64,000 bases of DNA from Syntrophobacter sp. SbD2 (GTDB taxonomy: Bacteria > Desulfobacterota > Binatia > UBA9968): positions 1 through 64,000 of the forward strand of contig CAMDBU010000008.1 of NCBI GenBank assembly GCA_945889495.1, written 5' to 3'. The notes under the pieces were generated by a model. The model did not search any database, was not told the origin of the DNA, and saw nothing but the letters and a program-made list of their open reading frames with translations. Shown in pieces: positions 16,656 through 25,050 of this stretch. The position numbers were made by a program, and so were the translations under genes. Position 1 is the first letter of the stretch. Each line of letters opens with the position of its first letter.

Positions 16656-18278
16656 TCAATCCATCTTGATATCGACGATCACCAACTCGTCCTTGGCGAG
16701 TGCTTCCTTGAACACCGGAGAGAGCTGATCTTTTTGGGTCACGCTGTAGCTTTTGGCGCCGTAGAGGTCGGCGAGTTTGGCTAGGTCGGGGATGAACAGT
16801 TCGGTGCCGATGATCCGGCCGCCGTAGTTGTTTTGCTGGTCGCGGCGCATGCCGCCGTAGGCGTTGTTGCGCAGGATCAGGACCATCACCGGGATGTTGT
16901 GGTAGCGCGCGGTGGCGAGCTCTTGCTGCTCCATCATGAACGAGCCGTCGCCGGTGATGCAGATCACCCGGGCGTCGGGGCGGCCGATTTTGACGCCGTA
17001 GGCGGTGGCGAGCGCGGTGCCGATGGCGCGGAACTCGCCGGCGTGGATGATGGGAACTTTGGAATCGATGTTGCGCAGGGTGTCGCCGGTCATGCCCGAG
17101 GTGGTGATGATTTCCTTGCCGGTGAGCTGTTCGTTGAGTGCGCGCAGCACCGAGACATAGCCGAGATTCTGTTTGCCGATGGTTTCGTCGATGCCCTTCA
17201 GCCATTCACCTTTGGCTTGCGCCACCGCTTTGCCGTTGTCGGGACGGGCGGGTTTCGCCGGCTTGGCTTTGACGCCGTCGATGATCGCGCGTAGGGCGGT
17301 CTTGGCGTCGGCTTGGATGGCCAACTCGGCGGGGTAAATGCGGCCGAACTGTTCTGGGTCGGTGTCGATATGAATGATTCGGCCATTTTCCGGCATGACT
17401 TTGTGGCCGAAACCGAGCGTCGTGCCCTCGCTAAAACTAGTGCCGACGGCGAGTACCAAATCGGCTTTCTGAAAAAATGGCCGGGCGTACATGCGGCCGC
17501 CGTTGCCGAGACAGCCTAGCGCCAGCGGATGATTCTCGGGAAAAACGCCTTTGGCGGTGTAGCTGCTGGCTACCGGCATTGATAGCAGTTCCGCTAGTTC
17601 TTGCACTTCCTCTTGTGCCTGGGCCCAGTCGACGCCGGTGCCGGCGAGCACTACTGGAGTTTTCGCGCCGAGCAACAGATCGACGGCAGCGCCCACCGTG
17701 CGCGCGTCCACCGCCGGGGCGGCGGGATTGGCCGACGGCGCGAAGGTGATCGGTTCGGGCAGATGGGTTTCCTGCAAGTCTTCCGGGATGCAGAAAAACA
17801 CCGGCCCCTGGCGGCCGCGGGTGGTTTGGCGGAACATTGAATCCAACACCGAGCCCAACTCTTCGACGCGCCCCAAGCGCGCGCTCTGCTTGGTGATCGG
17901 TTGAAACAAACGCACATGCTCCATGCCATGCCAGGAAGCCCAGTGGCCCTTAGCGAAAGATTCCGTGCCGATGTCGGACGAGATCACAAATAGCGGCACC
18001 GCTTCTTTATAGGCTTGGGCCACCGCGGTGACGATATTCGTCGCGCCGCCGCCGGCGGAGACCAAACATACCGCCGGCTGCTTGGTCACCCGGGCGTAGC
18101 CCAGCGCCATATTGCCGGCGCCGCCTTCATGCTGGGCGTTGATGAAGCGCAGCTCAGGCCGCTTGGCGATGGCGTCGCCAAAGGGGAATAGGGTGTGGGC
18201 GAGCACGCCAAAAATACACCGGACATTTTGCGAAATCAGGTAATCGACGACAGTCTCAGCGACATTGGGTGCGGTCAT
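16656..18278 (-). CDS. Thiamine-diphosphate-dependent enzyme, acetolactate-synthase-like
   Basis: A 540-residue enzyme from ATG 18278, with the three POX-type domains. The catalytic Glu is Glu51 in NAQHEGGAGNMA. The central domain has PVVLAGTGVDWAQAQEEV. The diphosphate/magnesium motif is GDGSFMMEQQELATARYHN ending in LILRNN. Relatives include acetolactate synthase, oxalyl-CoA decarboxylase, benzoylformate decarboxylase and sulfopyruvate decarboxylase; no small regulatory subunit is adjacent, so a decarboxylase role is as likely as amino acid synthesis. The N-terminal turn FGVLAHTLFPFG is unusual where most have VPG. Confidence 0.85.
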   Translation of the reverse strand: MTAPNVAETVVDYLISQNVRCIFGVLAHTLFPFGDAIAKRPELRFINAQHEGGAGNMALGYARVTKQPAVCLVSAGGGATNIVTAVAQAYKEAVPLFVISSDIGTESFAKGHWASWHGMEHVRLFQPITKQSARLGRVEELGSVLDSMFRQTTRGRQGPVFFCIPEDLQETHLPEPITFAPSANPAAPAVDARTVGAAVDLLLGAKTPVVLAGTGVDWAQAQEEVQELAELLSMPVASSYTAKGVFPENHPLALGCLGNGGRMYARPFFQKADLVLAVGTSFSEGTTLGFGHKVMPENGRIIHIDTDPEQFGRIYPAELAIQADAKTALRAIIDGVKAKPAKPARPDNGKAVAQAKGEWLKGIDETIGKQNLGYVSVLRALNEQLTGKEIITTSGMTGDTLRNIDSKVPIIHAGEFRAIGTALATAYGVKIGRPDARVICITGDGSFMMEQQELATARYHNIPVMVLILRNNAYGGMRRDQQNNYGGRIIGTELFIPDLAKLADLYGAKSYSVTQKDQLSPVFKEALAKDELVIVDIKMD

Positions 18279-18498
18279 GGGTGGTAATCCTCCTAAATGG
18301 TTAGGTTTGCTTAGTGCAGCAACCGGCGAAAAGCAATCACCGCGGCATTTTTGCCGCGCAGGTCGTGCTCGGACGGCGCTCACAGTAGGGTAAATTTACG
18401 TTCACGGCGGCGCCTTAGCGTGTTATCATTGGTCAGGATTGAAATTTATGACCGGCGGCGCAGAAGCGATCTCAGGCGCGAAGAACGAGAGGTAGCCC

Positions 18499-18873
18499 AT
18501 GGAATCCATCGTACAGACAGTTGCCAACGTTGTGATCGTCCAGGTAGACGGTCGCGTCGATCACAGTACGGCGCCGGCGTTCGGCAGCGTGCTTTTACCC
18601 CATATCGAAGGTTGCGCCGGCGACGAGAAAAAACTGGTGGTTGACTTGAGTAAAGTCAATTATATGAGTAGCGCGGGGTTGCGAGTGTTGATGATCGCCG
18701 CAAAGGGTTGTCGCAAACAGGCGGGTAAAGTTGTGCTAGCTGGGCTGCAGCCGAGCGTTTTGGAGGTCTTCAAAATCGGTCGTTTCGACATGGTGTTGGA
18801 CACTTACCCGACTGTGCGCGACGCGCTGGCGGCGATTTCACCGGCCGCGGCGGCGATCTATGTCGAGCACTAA
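18499..18873 (+). CDS. STAS-domain anti-sigma factor antagonist
   Basis: A 124-residue single STAS domain, like SpoIIAA/RsbV. The phosphorylatable Ser lies in VNYMSSAGLRVLMIAA, the hallmark loop. GAGAGG precedes the ATG. It is first in a tight operon with the anti-sigma kinase (2 bp gap), an MBL-fold protein and a CHASE2-SpoIIE phosphatase. In partner switching the unphosphorylated form sequesters the kinase, releasing its target. Confidence 0.9.
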   Translation: MESIVQTVANVVIVQVDGRVDHSTAPAFGSVLLPHIEGCAGDEKKLVVDLSKVNYMSSAGLRVLMIAAKGCRKQAGKVVLAGLQPSVLEVFKIGRFDMVLDTYPTVRDALAAISPAAAAIYVEH

Positions 18874-18875
18874 GC

Positions 18876-19337
18876 ATGCAAAGTTCATTACCCGTCCGCC
18901 GTACCGAAGCGCTGACCATCGACGCCGTGGCACACTGCACCGAGTTCGCTAGCGCGCAGGCGCGTCAGGCGGGCTTTCCTGCGGCGCGGGTGGACGAAGT
19001 CGAGTTAGTGGTCGAAGAAGTGGCGGCGAATATCTGTCATTACAGTTACGGCGATCGCCTCGGCAATGTCGAGCTGGTTTGCCAGCTGCTTGGGGATCGA
19101 GCGTTGGCGCTGGAATTCACCGATGGCGGGCAACCCTTCAACATGCTCGCCATGCCTGAACCCAATCTCGCTGTCGATATCGATCAGCGCGGCTTGGGTG
19201 GCGTCGGTGTGCCGATGATGCGAGCCTTAGTCGACCGGGCGAGCTATCGGCGCGACGGTCAGCGTAATGTTTTGCGCCTGGAATTTCATTCGGCCTGCCG
19301 TTTGGGCGGTGCATCGCAAATCGATTCAAACGAATAA
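18876..19337 (+). CDS. Anti-sigma factor serine kinase (RsbW/SpoIIAB-like)
   Basis: A 153-residue GHKL ATPase. The N-box is VELVVEEVAANICHYSYGD and the ATP-lid/G-box region is EFTDGGQPFNM followed by QRGLGGVGVPMMRALVD. The ATG follows the STAS stop by 2 bp, so translation is likely coupled. It would phosphorylate the STAS partner. No sigma factor is encoded nearby, so the final target is unknown. Confidence 0.88.
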   Translation: MQSSLPVRRTEALTIDAVAHCTEFASAQARQAGFPAARVDEVELVVEEVAANICHYSYGDRLGNVELVCQLLGDRALALEFTDGGQPFNMLAMPEPNLAVDIDQRGLGGVGVPMMRALVDRASYRRDGQRNVLRLEFHSACRLGGASQIDSNE

Positions 19338-19349
19338 CCGACGACGCTC

Positions 19350-20312
19350 ATGCGCATCTGCTTTTGGGGAACCCGAGGTTCCTTGCCCAGCGCCATCGAT
19401 GGCGCGGCGATTCGCGCCAAGATCAAACGCGCACTGGTCCAAGCCGACGGCCGGAAGTTCGCCGATGCCGCGGCCATCGACCGATTCATCGATAACGAAT
19501 TGGAATTTCCCGTCGCCGGCGGTTACGGCGGCAACACTTCCTGCGTCGAGATCGGCGGCGGCGAGCAGTACACGCTGTGCGACATGGGTTCGGGGCTGCG
19601 CTGTTTCGGCGAGCAGATGATGGCGCGCCATGGACCGGCGCGGCCGCAGGTCTATAATTTTTTCATGTCCCATGTGCATTGGGATCATATCATGGGCTTC
19701 CCGTTTTTCCCGCCGGCCTATATTCCCGGCAACACCATCCGCATCCATGGCGCCCATCCGCAGGCTTGGCTCGAAGAGGCGTTTCATCGCCAGCACGCCG
19801 ATCCCTGTTTCCCGGTGCAGTGGGAGCAGTTGCGCGCGACCATCAGTTTCATCTCGCTGGAGACCGATCGTTGGTACGACATCGATGGTCTGCGCGTCAA
19901 AGCCAAGCGGCAGTTCCATCCGGGCGACTCCTACGGCTACCGCTTCGAGAAAAACGGCCGCAGCATGGTCTACTCCACCGATGGTGAGCATAGGCTCAAG
20001 TCGGAAGCGGAAACCGCGGCGATGGTGGAATTTTACTGCGACGCCGACCTACTGGTATTCGACGCCATGTATTCGCTCAAGGACATGATGGATGGCAAGG
20101 CGGACTGGGGTCATTCGAGCAACATCGTCGGCGTCGATCTCTGTCTGCGCGCTGCCGTTAAGCATTACTGCATGTTCCACCACGAACCGGCCTACGACGA
20201 CGCGACGATTTATTCGGTCCTCGGCGAAACCCGCCGTTACGCCGAGCTCATCGGCGAAAATCAATCGCTGCAAATCTCCACCGCCCACGACGGCCTGGTC
20301 ATCGATCTCTAA
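19350..20312 (+). CDS. Metallo-beta-lactamase fold hydrolase in a partner-switching operon
   Basis: A 320-residue MBL-fold protein opening MRICFWGTRGSLPSA, a start typical of the RNase Z/phosphodiesterase-like branch. The metal site is visible as SHVHWDHIMG (HxHxDH), with further ligands in KRQFHPGDSYGYRF, YSTDGEH and the C-terminal CMFHHEPAYDD. GGYGGNTSCVEI is the usual strand before the site. It begins 12 bp after the kinase gene and ends 4 bp before the phosphatase start. It may act on a nucleotide second messenger in the same pathway; this is an inference from context. Confidence 0.85.
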   Translation: MRICFWGTRGSLPSAIDGAAIRAKIKRALVQADGRKFADAAAIDRFIDNELEFPVAGGYGGNTSCVEIGGGEQYTLCDMGSGLRCFGEQMMARHGPARPQVYNFFMSHVHWDHIMGFPFFPPAYIPGNTIRIHGAHPQAWLEEAFHRQHADPCFPVQWEQLRATISFISLETDRWYDIDGLRVKAKRQFHPGDSYGYRFEKNGRSMVYSTDGEHRLKSEAETAAMVEFYCDADLLVFDAMYSLKDMMDGKADWGHSSNIVGVDLCLRAAVKHYCMFHHEPAYDDATIYSVLGETRRYAELIGENQSLQISTAHDGLVIDL

Positions 20313-20316
20313 CTTC

Positions 20317-22461
20317 GTGGCTCACTCCGAGGATCTCCCGCCCCAGCGCAAATGGTTTAGCTGGCACCTGTTCGACGGCCTGGGCGCCGACAATGGCCGC
20401 AAGGCGGCGATCGCGATTTTGCTGTTGTTGGCGCTGGGGCAAGTCTGGTTCGGCGAGGCGGGCTGGACTCGGGTGCGCGATCTGTGGTTCGACGCCTATC
20501 AGCGCGCTCTGCCGCGGTCGGTGACCCAGCTGCCGGTGGTGATCGTCGATATCGACGACGAAAGTCTGCAACAGTTCGGCCGCTGGCCCTGGCCGCGCAC
20601 GCGTTTGGCGCAGTTGATTTCGGCGACCCATCGCTTGGGCGCCTTGGCCGTCGGTCTCGATATCATCATGCCCGAGGCCGACAGCCAGTCGCCGGAGAGT
20701 TTGCTCGCCGAGCGCGCCGATGCCACGCCGGAGTTGCGCCGCAGCTTCGCCGCGCTGCCGTCCAACGATGCGCTGCTGGCGGTGACCCTCGGCCAGGTGC
20801 CCGCGGTGCTCGGCCGTGCCGCGCTGGCCGATGCGCCGCCGCGAAACAATTACCGCACCAGTCAAACTCCAGTCGTGATCGCCGGCCATTCGCCGCTCGA
20901 GTTCGCGCCGCGCTACGGCGGGCAGATTATCAATCTGGAGACGCTCGAAGCGGCGGCCCATGGGCGCGGCTATCTGAACGACAGCCGCGACGCCGACGGC
21001 GTGGTGCGCAGCATGCCGTTGGTGCTAAGCGTCAACGGCGACCTGGCGCCGGCCTTGGCCGTCGAGCTGTTGCGCGTGGCCAGCGGCCAAGCGGCCTACT
21101 CGGTGCGCAGCGACGGCGATGGCATCGTCGGCTTACAGATCGGCACCTCGGTGATACCCACCGACGGCGACGGAAAGTTGCGCCTGTACTATTCGCCCGC
21201 CGATAGCCGGCGGCGGGTTTCCGCGGCGGCGATCCTGCGCGGCACGCTGCCGGCCAAGGCGTTGGCCAATCAAGTGGCGCTCATCGGCGCCACCGCGGTG
21301 GGCATCAGCGACGTCGCGGCGACGCCGCTGGGCGCGCGCATGGATGGCGTCGAGATCCACGCCCAATTGATCGAAAATATTCTATACGGCAGCCGGTTGA
21401 TTCGCCCAGCGACGGCGCGCTGGTGGGAACTCTTCGCGCTGGTCGCCTTCGGCGTGGTTTTGATCGTCGCGTTGCCGCGCCGCAAGCCGACCCTCGGCAT
21501 GATTTTGTTTTGCGCCATCGCCGCGACGCTGGTGATCGCGAGCTTCATCGCCTTTCAAAAGTTGCGCGTGCTCTACGATCCGACGCTGCCGGTGGCGGCC
21601 AATGGCGTGGTTGTCGGCTTGCTCCTGACCGCCGGTTTTTCCGCCGCGCTGCGCCGGCGCCGCGAACTCGATGCCGAATTGGCGCTGGAGCGCAACGAGC
21701 GTCTGCGCGCCGCCGGCGAGCTGCGCGCGGCGCGGGAAATTCAGATGGGCATGTTGCCCGATCCGAATTCGATCGACGGCCTGCCGGCGAGTTTGGATTT
21801 CTTCGCTGTGTTGGAGCCGGCCGAGGAAGTGGGCGGCGATCTTTACGACGGCTTCATGCTCGATGAGCGGCGGCTTTTTTTCATGATTGGCGATGTCTCG
21901 GGTAAGGGCGTACCGGCGTCCTTGTTCATGGCGCTGACCAAGACGCTGTGCAAGACCCTGGCGCGGCAGGGGTGCGCCGAGCTCGGCCAGGTGCTGGATT
22001 CGGTCAACCAGGAAATCTCCCAGGACAATCCCACCGTGATGTTCGTCACCGCCATCGTTGGCATCATCGATAGCCGCACCGGCGAGGTCGAGCTGTGCAA
22101 CGCCGGTCACAATGCGCCGCTGCTCCTGCGCCGCGGCGCGGCGCTCCATGAACTGGACGGCGCCGGCGGTCCGCCGCTCGGTCTCGACGGCAGGGTCCGC
22201 TATCCGACCCAGCGCTTACGCATGGCCGAGGGCGATATTTTGCTTCTGGTCACCGATGGCATCACCGAGGCGGAAAATCGTTCCCACGCGCAGTACGGCT
22301 TGGCGCGCATTGTTCAATGTCTGGCTGAAACGCCGGTGGCGAGTGCTGCCGCGGTGTGCCAGCAGCTGCGCGCCGATGTGAAAATCTTTATCGCCGACGC
22401 CCCGTCCTCTGACGATCTGACGTTGCTGGCGGTACGCTTCAGCGGGAATCGTTCGGACTAG
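20317..22461 (+). CDS. CHASE2 sensor with SpoIIE-type PP2C phosphatase
   Basis: About 714 residues from the GTG at 20317, chosen because the only ATG frame start (20092) would overlap the MBL gene by 220 bp. An N-terminal membrane segment (AIAILLLLALGQVWFG) is followed by an extracytoplasmic CHASE2 domain with VVIVDIDDESLQQFGRWPWP. Then come three membrane segments (about residues 370-450), a short coiled coil (ELDAELALERNERLRAAGEL) and a PP2C domain with EEVGGDLYDGF, GDVSGKGVPASLFM, NAGHNAP and DDLTLLAVRF. It should dephosphorylate the STAS protein in response to an envelope signal. Confidence 0.9.
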   Translation: MAHSEDLPPQRKWFSWHLFDGLGADNGRKAAIAILLLLALGQVWFGEAGWTRVRDLWFDAYQRALPRSVTQLPVVIVDIDDESLQQFGRWPWPRTRLAQLISATHRLGALAVGLDIIMPEADSQSPESLLAERADATPELRRSFAALPSNDALLAVTLGQVPAVLGRAALADAPPRNNYRTSQTPVVIAGHSPLEFAPRYGGQIINLETLEAAAHGRGYLNDSRDADGVVRSMPLVLSVNGDLAPALAVELLRVASGQAAYSVRSDGDGIVGLQIGTSVIPTDGDGKLRLYYSPADSRRRVSAAAILRGTLPAKALANQVALIGATAVGISDVAATPLGARMDGVEIHAQLIENILYGSRLIRPATARWWELFALVAFGVVLIVALPRRKPTLGMILFCAIAATLVIASFIAFQKLRVLYDPTLPVAANGVVVGLLLTAGFSAALRRRRELDAELALERNERLRAAGELRAAREIQMGMLPDPNSIDGLPASLDFFAVLEPAEEVGGDLYDGFMLDERRLFFMIGDVSGKGVPASLFMALTKTLCKTLARQGCAELGQVLDSVNQEISQDNPTVMFVTAIVGIIDSRTGEVELCNAGHNAPLLLRRGAALHELDGAGGPPLGLDGRVRYPTQRLRMAEGDILLLVTDGITEAENRSHAQYGLARIVQCLAETPVASAAAVCQQLRADVKIFIADAPSSDDLTLLAVRFSGNRSD

Positions 22462-22494
22462 CGGGGAAAACCTGATCGCGGCTTTGTCCGTTCA

Positions 22495-23097
22495 CTAACG
22501 CAGGATCACTTCGACGCGGCGGTTACGCGGTTCGGCCTGTTCGTCGGCGGTGGGTACTAACGGTTCGCGCTCGCCGCGGCCGACGGCGCGGATGAAGGTG
22601 GCTTTGATGTTGTTTTGCACCAGCATGGTGCGCACCGCTTCGGCCCGTTGCAAGGACAGCCGGTCGTTGTCGGCGTCGCTACCGACCCGGTCGGTGTGGC
22701 CGGTGACCTGGACTTCGACGGCTTGGCGGCGCGCCGCCTCGGCCATCAGCGTGTCCAATTGCAGCCGGGACGCCGCGGTGACCTGGGTGCTGTTGGTGTC
22801 GAAGTACAGCGTGAAGCTGAGCGCTTTGGGCGGTTGCGCGGCCAGCGCCGCGCCGAAGATTTGATCGGTCTGCGCGGCGCTCGATGCTTGCCGTTGGATG
22901 TTTCCGGCGCTGTCGACAGTGGCGCCACCAAAGGGCTGATCCAAGGTCACTGCCTGGGCGCCCTCGCCAACGATCACCGCCGTGGATGCGCCGCCTTCTT
23001 CGGGCAAGAGGACGACGTAAGTATTGACCTTGGGCGCCGGTTTCACCGTGGCGCAGCCGGCGAGCATCAAGCAGGCGAGCCAAATCTGCCGGCGCAT
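22495..23097 (-). CDS. OmpA-family lipoprotein
   Basis: About 200 residues from ATG 23097; a TTG at 23136 would overlap the preceding gene. A lipoprotein signal is present (LACLMLAGC). The C-terminal OmpA domain has LYFDTNSTQVT, a VQVTGHTDRVGSDADNDRLS core and GRGEREPLVPTADEQ, ending RNRRVEVILR, for peptidoglycan binding. It is co-transcribed with the FecR gene just upstream and convergent with the CHASE2 phosphatase. It probably anchors an envelope complex. Confidence 0.88.
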   Translation of the reverse strand: MRRQIWLACLMLAGCATVKPAPKVNTYVVLLPEEGGASTAVIVGEGAQAVTLDQPFGGATVDSAGNIQRQASSAAQTDQIFGAALAAQPPKALSFTLYFDTNSTQVTAASRLQLDTLMAEAARRQAVEVQVTGHTDRVGSDADNDRLSLQRAEAVRTMLVQNNIKATFIRAVGRGEREPLVPTADEQAEPRNRRVEVILR

Positions 23098-23125
23098 GAC
23101 CCTGCGACAGTTCTGGAAATAGTTT

Positions 23126-23569
23126 TTATTCTTCAACTTGGACCGCGAAAGTGGTGCCGCGCACGCCCAGGATGGTGGTCGGAGTCTTGACCTTCATAGC
23201 GTCGGGGGAGCGTTTGGCGATTTGGCCGGAGACCACGGCGAGGGTGCCGCGTTGCACTTCGGTGACGAACTCGCCGTCCTGGGTGGTCGGGTTGAAGCGG
23301 AACTGTTTCAACTCGATGCGGCTGTTGGGACCGGCGGACAGCCGTGAGCTGTCGATGAAGGTCAACCCCACCGCGCCATTGGCGCCGGTGATTAGGACAT
23401 CGGACTGCTGCACCAGATCGCCGGGCTTGGCCGGCTGCTGGATTTTGTCGCGCAGGATGAACACCGCGCCGCTGACATTCTTGATCTGGCCGATATCGGC
23501 CAGCGCCACAGTGGCCGATGCGGCGATGGCCGCGAGCGACAATAGAATGGTCCGAAAGCAACGATTCAT
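23126..23569 (-). CDS. FecR-domain exported protein
   Basis: A 147-residue protein with signal peptide LLSLAAIAASATVALA and AAAGGT upstream of the ATG. The FecR domain is shown by GDLVQQSDVLITGANGAVGL, then SRIELKQFRF and the terminal TPTTILGVRGTTFAVQV. Unlike TonB-linked FecR regulators it has no cytoplasmic or transmembrane part. Such exported FecR proteins often sit near CHASE2 sensors, as here, hinting at a shared envelope-sensing role. Confidence 0.85.
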   Translation of the reverse strand: MNRCFRTILLSLAAIAASATVALADIGQIKNVSGAVFILRDKIQQPAKPGDLVQQSDVLITGANGAVGLTFIDSSRLSAGPNSRIELKQFRFNPTTQDGEFVTEVQRGTLAVVSGQIAKRSPDAMKVKTPTTILGVRGTTFAVQVEE

Positions 23570-23607
23570 TGAATTACCTTTCCTACGTTTAATAGCCGGG
23601 TCAATTT

Positions 23608-24725
23608 TTACCGCTCGGTCATTGTATCAGACCAGCGGTTTTCGCGCCAATCGCGCCGGGCCACGTAGACGGCGCGAAAGCTATTGACGATGAACAGCAG
23701 CACCGCCACGGCGCTGAGTAAGCCACCCCACTTTTGCCCGCCGGGGAGGAATCCCAGGTCGCCGATGACGCGCGCCAGCAGTGAAACATGCAGCAACCCG
23801 GCGTGGAGATGGAACGAAGCGTCGAATTCTACGGGGAGCTGGAAGAGCGCGGTCAAAACCAACGGGGTGTGGGCGAAGATTATCGACATGACGAAGCCGA
23901 CGAACACCGTGTGAATCATGGCGTCGTAGAGCGGCCCGGCGCCGAAAAAGCGCGCGAACCAAAGCCAAGCGATGCCGCCGACAGCGAGCCAAAAATATCC
24001 GGCGACCCGATATAGGGCGATGAAGCGCGGCAGGCCGAATTCTTGGAAGCTCTGCCAAGCGCCATCGTAGCGCAGCAGCCATAGCGCCATGGCGATCATG
24101 GCGGCGCCGGCCAAGCGCAGGCTCAGGCGAAATTCAAACGGCGACAGCGCCAGACCGATGACAAAGACGATGGCCGCGGCGCGAAATAGGTCCTGGACAA
24201 ACGGTGTGGCATCGCGCGCCCGTGCGGCTTCGAGTCGTTCGCCGCCGAGCAGCAAAATCGTAAACCCGGCCCACCAAGGAACGATGCGATGGATCGGCAG
24301 CTCGGTGAGCCAGAGGAGGTTGCCGCTCAAGAGCACCGCGGCACTCAACACCATCATGATGAAATGGTCTTCATGGTGGTGTTGGTACAGGTCGGCAAAG
24401 CACCAGGCCAGCAGCAAGGCGGCGTTGGCGGCGAAAAATGGCGCGACCACCGCCGGTAGTTGAAGGATTAAGGAGAGCGCGCTCAAGACGCTCAGCAACG
24501 ACACGCCATAGACCCACCAGCGGTTCATGGCGCTGACGCGCTCCAGGCCGAGCCAGGTGAACAGGAAGCCAAGGATCACGAGCGGGCCGTGCAGTGATCG
24601 CATCTCGGCACTTGGCAACGGCGCGAAGATTTTTAACTGGGCCACGCCGATGCCGATCCCGCCAGCAGCGCTAAGCTGGCGAGGATGATCAAGAGGAGCC
24701 GAATGGCACGCGGCGAGGGAGTCAT
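23608..24725 (-). pseudogene. Polytopic membrane protein, NnrS-like, frameshifted near its start
   Basis: The main frame encodes about ten hydrophobic segments, with HGPLVILGFLFTWLG, DLYQHHHEDHFIMMV and MIHTVFVGFVMSIIFAHTPL, reminiscent of NnrS-type heme-copper-associated membrane proteins. The expected N-terminus lies in another frame: ATG 24725 gives MTPSPRAIRLLLIILASLAL then LAG, a clean membrane segment, before the frame is lost. A one-base deletion in the GGCGGGAT run near 24670 would explain the break. Either a sequencing error or a real lesion. The family assignment is moderate. Confidence 0.6.
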
Positions 24726-24734
24726 GGTTGGGTT

Positions 24735-25028
24735 TTTTCACCACGAAGTGTTCATGAGCTTACGCTCGTCTGCGGACAATGAAAATGGCGGATTTCTCTG
24801 CGCCGGCCGCACTAACCTAATTCGTTGTTCCCGCGTAGGCGGGAATCCAGGTTTGTGCTGCGCCGAATTAACCTGGATACCCGCTTTCGCGGGTATGTCG
24901 GACACCCGTGCCGATTGGAAGTATAGATCAGCCGCCGGCAAAAATTGTCGAAAGAGGCACGAAGGACACGAAGGTAGGATAAGAAATTTGCTTTCAAATT
25001 CTTCGTGGGCTTAGTGTCTTCCTGGTGA
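24735..25028. repeat. Composite repeat region: two palindrome families
   Basis: 24823-24903 is a CCCGCG-type palindrome pairing CCTGGATTCCCGCC-like arms (left CCCGCGTAGGCGGGAATCC, right ACCCGCTTTCGCGGGTATG). 24951-25028 is a CACGAAG palindrome pairing GGCACGAAGGACACGAAGG with CTTCGTGGGCTTAGTGTCTT. A half copy (TTCACCACGAAGTG) lies at 24737. No gene is supported between 24745 and 25050. Confidence 0.7.
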
Positions 25029-25050
25029 ATACGCTCTTGTTACAACTGGC

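Noticed and set aside
20092-20316. ATG start giving a 789-residue CHASE2 phosphatase
   Set aside because: It would overlap the MBL gene by over 200 bp in another frame; the extra residues are Arg/Thr/Ser-rich and not CHASE2.
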